A stretch of 64,000 nt of DNA, taken from positions 248,001 through 312,000 of the forward strand of contig NZ_UAVD01000024.1 of the NCBI RefSeq assembly GCF_900460065.1. Direction: 5' to 3'. The notes beneath the pieces were generated by a model. The model did not search any database. It saw nothing but the letters and a program-made list of their open reading frames with translations, and was not told the DNA's origin. Positions 25,950 through 33,881 of this stretch are shown piece after piece. Positions within the stretch are counted from its first letter, which is position 1. Each line of letters opens with the position of its first letter. Source of the stretch: Streptomyces griseus (GTDB lineage: Bacteria > Actinomycetota > Actinomycetes > Streptomycetales > Streptomycetaceae). Made by a program: the position numbers and the translations under genes.

Positions 25950-26618
25950 ATGTACGACGTCTGCGTCGGGCTCGGCTACCACTGCGAGTCGACCTACCAG
26001 CTCCGCCGGATCACCGGCGTCGAGCGGGCCCACTTCTTCGACTGGCTCGACCTCGACCTCATCGCCGTGAAGGAGACCATCGAGGCCGACTTCGCCAACG
26101 TCCTGCGCCCCGGCCTCGGCGAACCGTTCAGCGACGGCGCCTGTGTACGGGACCGGGGCTCGAACATCCGCTTCTTCCACGAGTTCCACGCCCCGGAGGG
26201 CGCCCCGCTGACCCCGGCCCTCATCGCCGAGCAGCATCCGGCCGTCCGGGCCAAGTTCACCCACCTCGCCGACCGGTGGAGAGCCCTGACCGCCTCCCGG
26301 TCCCGCGTCCTGTACGTCCACCAGGACGCGTTCGACGAGAGCGCCGCCCCCGACCTGGCCGACCTGCACCGACTGCTGCGCTCCCGCTACCCGGACCACG
26401 CGTTCGACCTGCTGTGGCTGCGCCGTACGCCCCCGGCGGACGCCGACGCCCTGCCGCCCGGCATCCTGTGGGGCACGGCCGCCCTCAGCCCGGGCCGCTG
26501 GGAGGGCGACGACGCCGCCTGGGACGCCGCCCTGGCCCCGCTGGACATTCCCCGCCGCATCCCGGGGACCCCCGACACCCGCCCGCACCCTCCGGAGGAA
26601 CCGTGCCCGCAGACGTAA
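25950..26618 (+). CDS. DUF1796 family putative cysteine peptidase
   Basis: This 222-aa protein begins VCVGLGYHCESTYQLRR and continues HFFDWLDLDL, the signature of the DUF1796 family, proposed to be papain-like with a Cys in GxxC and a late His. The segments FFHEFH and RVLYVHQD follow. Members occur in glycan or cell-surface clusters but have no settled function. It starts 11 bp after the methyltransferase stop and overlaps the PIG-L gene by 16 bp, so the three products very likely act together. Confidence 0.82.
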   Translation: MYDVCVGLGYHCESTYQLRRITGVERAHFFDWLDLDLIAVKETIEADFANVLRPGLGEPFSDGACVRDRGSNIRFFHEFHAPEGAPLTPALIAEQHPAVRAKFTHLADRWRALTASRSRVLYVHQDAFDESAAPDLADLHRLLRSRYPDHAFDLLWLRRTPPADADALPPGILWGTAALSPGRWEGDDAAWDAALAPLDIPRRIPGTPDTRPHPPEEPCPQT

Positions 26619-27355
26619 CCCCGCCCTGGCGCACCGTCGTCGTCTCACCGCACTTCGACGACGCCGCCCTCTCCCTCACGGGACTGCTGCCCACCCTGCC
26701 CGGCCCCCTCGCCGTGGTCACCGTCCACGGCGGCTCCCCGGCCCCCGGCCTCCCGGTCTCGGGGTGGGACGCCCTCTGCGGATTCAGCTCGCCCGTCGAG
26801 GCGTACCGGGCGCGCCGGGCCGAGGACGCCCGCTCCTGCGACCTGCTCGGGGCCGAGCAGGTCCTCATCGACCACCCCGACGGTCCGTACGTCGGCGAGG
26901 GCGACGAGCCCGTCGGACTCGACGCCCTGCTCCGCTCGCTCGCCCCCGGCACCCGGGTGCTCGTGCCGCTCGCCACCAACCAGCCGGACCACGAGGCGGT
27001 CCGGCTGCGCACCCAGCGGGTCCTCGCCGAGGCCGGGGCCCCCGAGCCCTGGGTCTACGCCGACCTGCCCTACACCGGGCACCTCCCCGAATGGGGCACC
27101 CCCGGGGCGGGCGAGGCGCTGGCCGCGAGCGACGACTGGGGGCCCGCCTACCGGGAGCTCAACCGCACCCACCGGCTCACCGTCCGCCACGAACTGGTGC
27201 TCTCCGACGAGCAGTGGGCGGCCAAGCGCGAGGCGGTCCTGTGCCACGCCTCGCAGCTCGCCGCGCTGGCCCCCGTCCACGGGGCCGTCCTGTCCCGGTC
27301 GGGACCGCTGCGCGCCGAGCTGATCTGGAGCCTGGGCCCCCGCGACGCCGACTGA
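26603..27355 (+). CDS. PIG-L family deacetylase
   Basis: This 250-aa protein is a zinc-dependent deacetylase of the PIG-L/LmbE family, which removes the N-acetyl group from GlcNAc-containing molecules. The metal site is SPHFDDAALS (normally H-P-D-D; here PHFDD) with a second His in NQPDHEAVR. The short form P-H-F-D-D is common in actinobacterial members. The GTG start at 26603 has GGAGG 5 bp upstream and overlaps the DUF1796 gene. It ends the operon before a strong hairpin. Confidence 0.87.
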   Translation: MPADVTPPWRTVVVSPHFDDAALSLTGLLPTLPGPLAVVTVHGGSPAPGLPVSGWDALCGFSSPVEAYRARRAEDARSCDLLGAEQVLIDHPDGPYVGEGDEPVGLDALLRSLAPGTRVLVPLATNQPDHEAVRLRTQRVLAEAGAPEPWVYADLPYTGHLPEWGTPGAGEALAASDDWGPAYRELNRTHRLTVRHELVLSDEQWAAKREAVLCHASQLAALAPVHGAVLSRSGPLRAELIWSLGPRDAD

Positions 27356-27390
27356 GACGGGCGCGGGGCCCGGTGGCGCGGGTACACGCA

Positions 27391-27428
27391 CGAGGGCCCC
27401 GGATGCCGGGGAGCATCCGAGGCCCTCG
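27391..27428. terminator. Bidirectional hairpin terminator
   Basis: CGAGGGCCCCGGATGC at 27391-27406 pairs with GCATCCGAGGCCCTCG at 27413-27428 with one mismatch and a 6-nt loop. It lies between the convergent PIG-L and pssA genes. Confidence 0.8.
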
Positions 27429-27449
27429 CCCTGAGTCGTCCGTCCGCCG

Positions 27450-28313
27450 CTACGGCAGTTGTGCCGCCCGTGCCTCGCGCCGGTTGTCACGGAACGTGTT
27501 CACCCGTCGCGCCGTGGCGAACAGCGGGATCACCGCGCCGAGCACCACCTGGAGCGCGCAGCCCGTCTGGAGCAGCAGCTGACCGCCGGGCGCGTCGAAC
27601 GCCCACGCCGCGAGCAGCCCCATGGCGGCCACGATCCATCCGAGCATCGCCACCGCGAGGATGCCCCGCGGCTTGGGGTACTCCACCCGGCTCACCATCA
27701 GCCACGCCACACCGACGATCGCGAGCAGCGTCGGGATGAAGGGCAGCTCCAGGAGCACGATCGAGACGACCGTCAGCGCTCCGAAGGGGCTCGGCATGCC
27801 CTGGAACATGCCGTCCTTCAGCGTCACGCACGAGAATCTGGCGAGCCTGAGGACCACCGCAAGCAGCACGACGATCGCCGCCAGTGCCGACACCCGCTGG
27901 TGGGCGTCGTCGGCGACCATGCCGTACACGAGCACGAAGTAGGCCGGCGCGAGCCCGAAGCTGATGAGGTCCGAGAGGTTGTCCAGCTCGGCCCCCATCG
28001 GCGAGGAGCGCAGCTTCCGCGCCACGAGACCGTCGAACAGGTCGAAGATCGCGGCCATCAGCATGAGGATCACGGCGGTGGCGGCCGAGTGCCGGGCCAT
28101 GCCGGTCTCGTCGCTGCCCGTGAGGTGCGGGATCAGAATGCCCGTGGTGGTGAAGTACACCGCCATGAATCCGCACGTCGCGTTACCGAGCGTGAGCGTG
28201 TCCGCTATCGACAGCCGCATGGAGAGCGGCATGTCCTCCGCACCGTCGACGTCGTTCTCGTCGTCGGCCTCCGGCACCCAGCCGGCCTTGGTATCAGGAT
28301 CAATCACGGTCAA
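27450..28313 (-). CDS. pssA: CDP-diacylglycerol--serine O-phosphatidyltransferase
   Basis: This 287-aa membrane enzyme joins serine to CDP-diacylglycerol to give phosphatidylserine. It has the CDP-alcohol phosphatidyltransferase motif DGLVARKL...GAELDNLSD (DGxxAR-x8-Gx3Dx3D) and about seven hydrophobic helices. It overlaps the end of psd, so product and next enzyme are made together. The TTG at 28313 has GGTGA at a good distance; a GTG at 28307 is the alternative. Confidence 0.92.
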   Translation of the reverse strand: MTVIDPDTKAGWVPEADDENDVDGAEDMPLSMRLSIADTLTLGNATCGFMAVYFTTTGILIPHLTGSDETGMARHSAATAVILMLMAAIFDLFDGLVARKLRSSPMGAELDNLSDLISFGLAPAYFVLVYGMVADDAHQRVSALAAIVVLLAVVLRLARFSCVTLKDGMFQGMPSPFGALTVVSIVLLELPFIPTLLAIVGVAWLMVSRVEYPKPRGILAVAMLGWIVAAMGLLAAWAFDAPGGQLLLQTGCALQVVLGAVIPLFATARRVNTFRDNRREARAAQLP

Positions 28314-28947
28314 TTCGAGTCACCCCCGCGGTGGTGGCCTGGCCGACCTCGACCGCGACATCGATCCCCTCCGGGAGGTAGATGTCCACGCGCGAGCCGA
28401 AGCGGATCAGGCCGATGCGCTCGCCCTGCTCCACCTTCGTGCCCTCGGGGAGGTACGGCACGATCCGACGGGCGACCGCTCCCGCGATCTGCACCATCTC
28501 GATGTCGCCGAGCTCGGTGTCGAAGTGCCAGACAACGCGCTCGTTGTTCTCGCTCTCCTTGTTGAACGCCGGAACGAAGCCGCCCGGGATGTGCTCGACC
28601 GACGTCACGGTGCCCGCCAGCGGCGCGCGGTTGACGTGGACGTTGAGCGGGCTCATGAAGATCGCGACGCGGGTGCGCCCGTCCTTCCACGGCATGATGC
28701 TCTGCACCACGCCGTCGGCCGGGGAGATGACCCGGCCGTCGGTGATCTCGCGCTCGGGGTCACGGAAGAACCACAGCATGCCCGCCGCGAGCGCGGTGGT
28801 GGGCACAGCCACTGCTGCCCAGCGCCCCGACTTGCGGGCGCGGGCCAGGCTGAGGGCTGCGGTGGCGACGGTCGGCAGGAGCCACGGCGATGCTCCGCGG
28901 GCGATGCGGACCCCGCCGCGGGATGCGGAGGAAGTGCTGTCGGGCAT
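28300..28947 (-). CDS. psd: Phosphatidylserine decarboxylase, short form
   Basis: This 215-aa proenzyme makes phosphatidylethanolamine. It belongs to the short Psd type of actinobacteria, with one N-terminal membrane segment (WAAVAVPTTALAAGMLWFF), PADGVV and the self-cleavage site FGSRVD, where the Ser becomes the pyruvoyl group. HVNRAPLAGTV supplies a catalytic His. It precedes pssA and overlaps it by up to 14 bp. The upstream 180 bp contain a possible -10 box TAGCAT on the minus strand. Confidence 0.93.
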   Translation of the reverse strand: MPDSTSSASRGGVRIARGASPWLLPTVATAALSLARARKSGRWAAVAVPTTALAAGMLWFFRDPEREITDGRVISPADGVVQSIMPWKDGRTRVAIFMSPLNVHVNRAPLAGTVTSVEHIPGGFVPAFNKESENNERVVWHFDTELGDIEMVQIAGAVARRIVPYLPEGTKVEQGERIGLIRFGSRVDIYLPEGIDVAVEVGQATTAGVTRIDRD

Positions 28948-29127
28948 GAATGACCTTCGTAGCGGATGATGCCGCGCTGGCAACGGGGGACGGCGGCTTT
29001 CCGGCGATGCTATCGGTTGCCGGGCGCAACTGGGCAAGCCAGCAGCCGAGTCGGACGGCGGAAAGGCACCCGTCGAGGGTGACCCGGTGTGATGTTCTTC
29101 GCCACCAAATCACCCCGAAAGGGACAT

Positions 29128-30333
29128 TCAGCCCTGGAATCGGTACTCCTCCAAGAGGCGCCGGCCAATGATCATTTTCTGGATCTCGGCGGTACCTTCA
29201 CCGATCAGCAGCATCGGTGCCTCACGGTAGAGGCGCTCGATCTCGTACTCCTTGGAGAAGCCGTAACCGCCGTGGATACGGAAGGCGTCCTCGACGACTT
29301 CCTTGCAGTACTCGGAGGCGAGGTACTTCGCCATCCCTGCCTCCAGGTCGTTTCGCTCCCCGGAGTCCTTTTTGCGTGCCGCATTGACCATCATCGCATG
29401 GGCGGCCTCGACCTTGGTGGCCATTTCGGCCAGTTTGAACTGGATCGCCTGGTGCTGGGCGATGGGTTTGCCGAAGGTGTGGCGCTGCTGCGCGTAGGAA
29501 ACGCCCAGCTCGAATGCACGTTGCGCGACCCCGCAACCACGCGCGGCGACATTCACCCGCCCGACCTCGACGCCGTCCATCATTTGGTAAAACCCTCGGC
29601 CGGTCGTGCCCCCGAGGACACGATTGGCCGGAATGCGCAGGTCGTCCATGATGAGCTCGGTCGTGTCGACGCCCTTGTAGCCCATCTTGTCGATCTTCCC
29701 GGGGATGGTCAGACCCGGCCGGACCTCTCCGAAGCCGGGCTCCTTCTCGACGAGGAAGGTCGTCATCGACTTGTGCGGCGCGGTCCCCTCGGGGTGGCCT
29801 TCGTCACTTCGGCACAGAACGGCCACCAGCGTGGAGGTTCCGCCGTTCGTCAGCCACATCTTCTGGCCGTTGAGAACGTACTCCTCGCCGTCCTTCACGC
29901 CCTTCGAGGAGATCGCCGACACGTCCGAGCCGAGCGCCGGCTCGGACATGGAGAACGCGCCCCGCACCTCCCCGAGCGCCATCCGCGGCAGGAACGTGTC
30001 CTTCTGCTCCTGCGTGCCGTGCTGCTTGAGCATGTAGGCCACGATGAAATGCGTGTTGATGATGCCCGAGACGCTCATCCAGCCGCGCGCGATCTCCTCC
30101 ACGCACAGCGCGTAGGTGAGCAGCGACTCGCCCAGCCCGCCGTACTCCTCGGGGATCATCAGCCCGAACAGGCCGAGTTCCTTGAGCCCCTCCACGATTT
30201 CCGTGGGGTACTCGTCGCGGTGCTCCAGCTGGGTCGCGACCGGAATGATCTCCTTGTCGACGAAATCCCGGACCGTGGAAAGGATTTCCCGCTGGATGTC
30301 GTTCAGACCGGCGGTCTGGGCGAGTCGCGTCAT
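29128..30333 (-). CDS. mcd: Acyl-CoA dehydrogenase, probable methylsuccinyl-CoA dehydrogenase
   Basis: This 401-aa flavoenzyme has FSMSEPALGSDVS (FAD region), MWLTNGG and the catalytic Glu in LLIGEGTAEIQK. It is the last gene of the ccr operon, 49 bp after the MaoC gene, where the pathway needs oxidation of (2S)-methylsuccinyl-CoA to mesaconyl-CoA. That role is inferred from context; some characterised methylsuccinyl-CoA dehydrogenases are longer. GGAG precedes the ATG. Electrons would go to ETF. Confidence 0.88.
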   Translation of the reverse strand: MTRLAQTAGLNDIQREILSTVRDFVDKEIIPVATQLEHRDEYPTEIVEGLKELGLFGLMIPEEYGGLGESLLTYALCVEEIARGWMSVSGIINTHFIVAYMLKQHGTQEQKDTFLPRMALGEVRGAFSMSEPALGSDVSAISSKGVKDGEEYVLNGQKMWLTNGGTSTLVAVLCRSDEGHPEGTAPHKSMTTFLVEKEPGFGEVRPGLTIPGKIDKMGYKGVDTTELIMDDLRIPANRVLGGTTGRGFYQMMDGVEVGRVNVAARGCGVAQRAFELGVSYAQQRHTFGKPIAQHQAIQFKLAEMATKVEAAHAMMVNAARKKDSGERNDLEAGMAKYLASEYCKEVVEDAFRIHGGYGFSKEYEIERLYREAPMLLIGEGTAEIQKMIIGRRLLEEYRFQG

Positions 30334-30382
30334 GGCTGCTTCTCCTGTGGCTTCACGCGGATGGCCTTAAGGCTTCACACGG

Positions 30383-30886
30383 TTACTTGGCGGGCGTCGG
30401 GCGGCCGGGCTGCTCCCCGCCGCGCTCCTTGATGTACGTCTCGGTGGGAACCATCACCTTGCGCCGGAACACGCAGACGACCGTGCCGTCCTGCTTGTAG
30501 CCCCTGGTCTCCACGTACACGATCCCGCGGTCGCTCTTGGACTTCGACGGGGTCTTGTCCAGCACGGTCGTCTCGCCGTAGACCGTGTCGCCGTGGAAGG
30601 TCGGCGCGATGTGCTTGAGCGACTCGACCTCCAGATTGGCGATGGCCTTTCCGGAGACGTCCGGCACCGACATGCCGAGCAGCAGCGAGTAGATGTAGTT
30701 GCCGACGACCACGTTCTTGCCGAAGTCGGTCGTCTCCTGCGCGTAGTTGCTGTCCATGTGCAGCGGGTGGTGATTCATGGTCAGCAGGCAGAAGAGGTGG
30801 TCGTCGTATTCCGTGACCGTCTTTCCGGGCCAGTGCTTGTATACGGCACCGACCTCGAACTCCTCAAAGGTGCGTCCGAACTGCAT
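30383..30886 (-). CDS. mch: MaoC family hydratase, probable mesaconyl-CoA hydratase
   Basis: This 167-aa hot-dog protein has the hydratase-2 region TMNHHPLHMDSNYAQETTDFG with the Asp/His pair, and GNYIYSLLLGMSV. It should add water to mesaconyl-C1-CoA to give beta-methylmalyl-CoA. It begins two bases after the lyase stop and is followed by the dehydrogenase. It is much shorter than the double hot-dog Mch of proteobacteria, so it probably acts as a dimer. Confidence 0.86.
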   Translation of the reverse strand: MQFGRTFEEFEVGAVYKHWPGKTVTEYDDHLFCLLTMNHHPLHMDSNYAQETTDFGKNVVVGNYIYSLLLGMSVPDVSGKAIANLEVESLKHIAPTFHGDTVYGETTVLDKTPSKSKSDRGIVYVETRGYKQDGTVVCVFRRKVMVPTETYIKERGGEQPGRPTPAK

Positions 30887-30888
30887 GA

Positions 30889-31863
30889 TCAGGCCTCCGG
30901 GGCTTCGAACTTGGAGGTGCGCTGCATTCCGGCGGCCCGGCCCTTGCCGGCGATGACCAGGGCCATCTTGCGGCTGGCCTCGTCGATCATCTCGTCGCCG
31001 AGCATCGCGGAGCCCTTCTTGCCGCCCTCCTCGGAGGTGCACCAGTCGTAGGCGTCGAGGATCAGCTCGGCGTGGTCGTAGTCCTCCTGCGAGGGCGAGA
31101 ACACGTCGTTGGCCGCGTCGACCTGGCCCGGGTGCAGCACCCACTTGCCGTCGAAGCCGAGGGCGGCGGCGCGGCCGGCGACCTCGCGGTAGGCGTCCAC
31201 GTCACGGATCTGGAGGAACGGGCCGTCGATCGCCTGGAGGTCGTGCGCGCGGGCCGCCATCAGGATGCGCATCAGGATGTAGTGGTAGGCGTCCGCCGGG
31301 TAGCCGGGCGGCTGCTGGCCGACGACCAGGGTCTTCATGTTGATCGAGGCCATGAAGTCGGCCGGGCCGAAGATCAGCGTCTCCAGTCGGGGCGACGCGG
31401 CGGCGATCTCGTCGATGTTCACCAGGCCCCTGGCGTTCTCGATCTGCGCCTCGATGCCGATCTTCCCGACCTCGAAGCCCATCGTCTTCTCGATCTGGGT
31501 CAGCAGCAGGTCCAGCGCCACGACCTGCTGCGCGTCCTGGACCTTCGGCAGCATGATGCAGTCGAGGTTCGGACCCGCGCCCTCGACGACCGTGATGACG
31601 TCGCGGTAGGTCCAGTGCGTCGTCCAGTCGTTGACCCGCACGACCCGGGTCTTGCCGCTCCAGTCACCGTTGTTCAGCGCGTCCACGATGGTGTGGCGGG
31701 CGCCCTCCTTGGCGAGCGGCGCGCAGGCGTCCTCCAGGTCCAGGAAGACCTGGTCGGCCGGGAGCCCCTGGGCCTTCTCCAGGAAGCGCGGGTTGGAGCC
31801 CGGCACGGCCAGGCACGAGCGACGCGGGCGCAGGCGGTTGACCGAGGGGGTGGGCGTGGTCAT
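30889..31863 (-). CDS. mcl: HpcH/HpaI-family CoA-ester lyase, probable beta-methylmalyl/malyl-CoA lyase
   Basis: This 324-aa protein of the CitE-like class starts RRSCLAVPGSNPRFLEKA. It has FLDLEDACAP, MLPKVQ, the metal-binding Glu in EAQIENARGL and Asp in FGPADFMAS, and GKWVLHPGQ. It should split beta-methylmalyl-CoA into glyoxylate and propionyl-CoA and may also make malyl-CoA. ATGA overlaps the mutase stop. Confidence 0.9.
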   Translation of the reverse strand: MTTPTPSVNRLRPRRSCLAVPGSNPRFLEKAQGLPADQVFLDLEDACAPLAKEGARHTIVDALNNGDWSGKTRVVRVNDWTTHWTYRDVITVVEGAGPNLDCIMLPKVQDAQQVVALDLLLTQIEKTMGFEVGKIGIEAQIENARGLVNIDEIAAASPRLETLIFGPADFMASINMKTLVVGQQPPGYPADAYHYILMRILMAARAHDLQAIDGPFLQIRDVDAYREVAGRAAALGFDGKWVLHPGQVDAANDVFSPSQEDYDHAELILDAYDWCTSEEGGKKGSAMLGDEMIDEASRKMALVIAGKGRAAGMQRTSKFEAPEA

Positions 31864-33872
31864 GCGGGGACCTCCAGAGGGTCGAGCTTGTTCGCTTTCC
31901 GGATCTCGTCGACGATACGGCCGATGATCTCCGTGATGCCGAAGTCCTTCGGGGTGAAGACGGCGGCCACACCGGCTTCGATGAGGGCGGTGGCGTCGGC
32001 CGGCGGGATGATGCCGCCCGCGATCACCGGGATGTCCGGGGCCCCGGCCTCGCGCAGCCGGTGCAGGACGTCGGGCACCAGCTCGGCGTGCGAGCCGGAC
32101 AGGATCGACAGGCCCACGCAGTGCACGTCCTCGGCGATCGCCGCGTCGGTGATCTGCTCGGGGGTCAGCCGGATCCCCTGGTAGACCACCTCGAACCCGG
32201 CGTCCCTGGCCCGTACGGCGATCTGCTCGGCCCCGTTGGAGTGCCCGTCCAGGCCGGGCTTGCCCACCAGCAGACGCAGCCGCCCCACGCCCAGGTCGGC
32301 GGAGGTGCGGGTGACCTTCTCGCGGACCAGGGCGAGCGTGCTGCCCGGTTCGGCGGTGACCGCCACCGGGGCCGAGGAGACCCCGGTGGGCGCGCGGAAC
32401 TCGCCGAAGACGTCCCGCAGCGCCCAGGACCACTCGCCGGTGGTGACGCCCGCGCGGGCGCACTCGACCGTGGCCTCCATCATGTTCCCGGTGCCGGCGG
32501 CGGCCTTCTTCAGCGCGGCCAGCGCCTCGGAGGCGCGCGTCTCGTCGCGGTTGTCCCGCCACTCGTGCAGGGCGGCCACGACCCGGGCCTCGTTCTCGGG
32601 ATCGACCGTCATGATCGCGCCGTCGAGGTCGGCGGTGAGCGGGTTGGGCTCGGTCGTCTCGTAGATGTTGACGCCGACGATCTTCTCCTCCCCGCCCTCG
32701 ATCCGGGCCCGCCGTGTCGCGTGCGAGGAGACCAGCTCAGACTTGAGGTAGCCCGACTCGACGGCCGCCATCGCGCCGCCCATCTGCTGGATCCGGTCGA
32801 TCTCCGCGAGCGACTCCTCGACCAGCGAGTCCACCTTGGCCTCGATGACGTGGGAACCGGCGAAGATGTCCTCGTACTCCAGCAGATCGCTCTCGTGCGC
32901 CAGCACCTGCTGGATCCGCAGCGACCACTGCTGGTCCCAGGGCCGGGGCAGCCCCAGCGCCTCGTTCCAGGCCGGGAGCTGTACGGCGCGGGCGCGGGCG
33001 TCCTTGGAGAGGGTGACGGCCAGCATCTCCAGGACGATGCGCTGGACGTTGTTCTCCGGCTGGGCCTCGGTCAGCCCCAGTGAGTTGACCTGGACGCCGT
33101 AGCGGAAGCGGCGCTGCTTGGGGTCGGCGACGCCGTACCGCTCGCGGGTGACGCGGTCCCAGATGCGGCCGAAGGCCCGCATCTTGCACATCTCCTCGAT
33201 GAAGCGGACGCCCGCGTTCACGAAGAACGAGATCCGGGCGACCACGTCACCGAACTTCTCCTCGGGCACCTGGCCCGACGCGCGGACCGCGTCGAGCACC
33301 GCGATGGCGGTCGACATGGCGTACGCGATCTCCTGGACCGGGGTGGCCCCCGCCTCCTGGAGGTGGTAGCTGCAGATGTTGATGGGGTTCCACTTGGGGA
33401 TGCGGTTGACCGTGTACGTGATCATGTCCGTGGTCAGCCGCAGGGAGGGCACCGGCGGGAAGACGTGCGTCCCGCGCGAGAGGTACTCCTTCACGATGTC
33501 GTTCTGGGTCGTCCCCTGGAGCTTCTCGGGGTCGGCCCCCTGCTCCTCCGCGACCACCTGGTAGAGCGCCAGCAGCCACATGGCGGTCGCGTTGATCGTC
33601 ATCGAGGTGTTCATCTGCTCCAGGGGGATGTCCTGGAACAGCCGCCGCATGTCACCGAGGTGCGAGACGGGAACACCGACGCGGCCCACCTCGCCGCGGG
33701 CGAGAATGTGGTCCGGGTCGTATCCGGTCTGCGTGGGCAGATCGAAGGCGACCGAGAGACCCGTCTGGCCCTTGGCGAGGTTGCGGCGGTACAGCTCGTT
33801 GGACGCTTCGGCGGTCGAGTGACCGGCGTACGTCCGCATGAGCCAGGGCCGGTCCTTCTGACGCTCGTTCAT
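31860..33872 (-). CDS. meaA: Ethylmalonyl-CoA mutase (MeaA-like, adenosylcobalamin)
   Basis: This 670-aa single-chain mutase has the substrate barrel (LSVAFDLPTQTGYDPDH, MNTSMTINATAMWLL) and a C-terminal B12 domain from about 535. The latter has LDGHSNGAEQ (the D-x-H-x-x-G cobalt-binding motif), LSILSGSHAELV and IAGGIIPP. It isomerises ethylmalonyl-CoA to methylsuccinyl-CoA. It starts 9 bp after ccr. Position next to ccr separates it from ordinary methylmalonyl-CoA mutase. Confidence 0.93.
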   Translation of the reverse strand: MNERQKDRPWLMRTYAGHSTAEASNELYRRNLAKGQTGLSVAFDLPTQTGYDPDHILARGEVGRVGVPVSHLGDMRRLFQDIPLEQMNTSMTINATAMWLLALYQVVAEEQGADPEKLQGTTQNDIVKEYLSRGTHVFPPVPSLRLTTDMITYTVNRIPKWNPINICSYHLQEAGATPVQEIAYAMSTAIAVLDAVRASGQVPEEKFGDVVARISFFVNAGVRFIEEMCKMRAFGRIWDRVTRERYGVADPKQRRFRYGVQVNSLGLTEAQPENNVQRIVLEMLAVTLSKDARARAVQLPAWNEALGLPRPWDQQWSLRIQQVLAHESDLLEYEDIFAGSHVIEAKVDSLVEESLAEIDRIQQMGGAMAAVESGYLKSELVSSHATRRARIEGGEEKIVGVNIYETTEPNPLTADLDGAIMTVDPENEARVVAALHEWRDNRDETRASEALAALKKAAAGTGNMMEATVECARAGVTTGEWSWALRDVFGEFRAPTGVSSAPVAVTAEPGSTLALVREKVTRTSADLGVGRLRLLVGKPGLDGHSNGAEQIAVRARDAGFEVVYQGIRLTPEQITDAAIAEDVHCVGLSILSGSHAELVPDVLHRLREAGAPDIPVIAGGIIPPADATALIEAGVAAVFTPKDFGITEIIGRIVDEIRKANKLDPLEVPA

Positions 33873-33881
33873 CGGGGAACC

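Noticed and set aside
29067..29081. Short inverted repeat CACCC/GGGTG after the acyl-CoA dehydrogenase gene
   Set aside because: The stem is only 5 bp, too weak to call a terminator.
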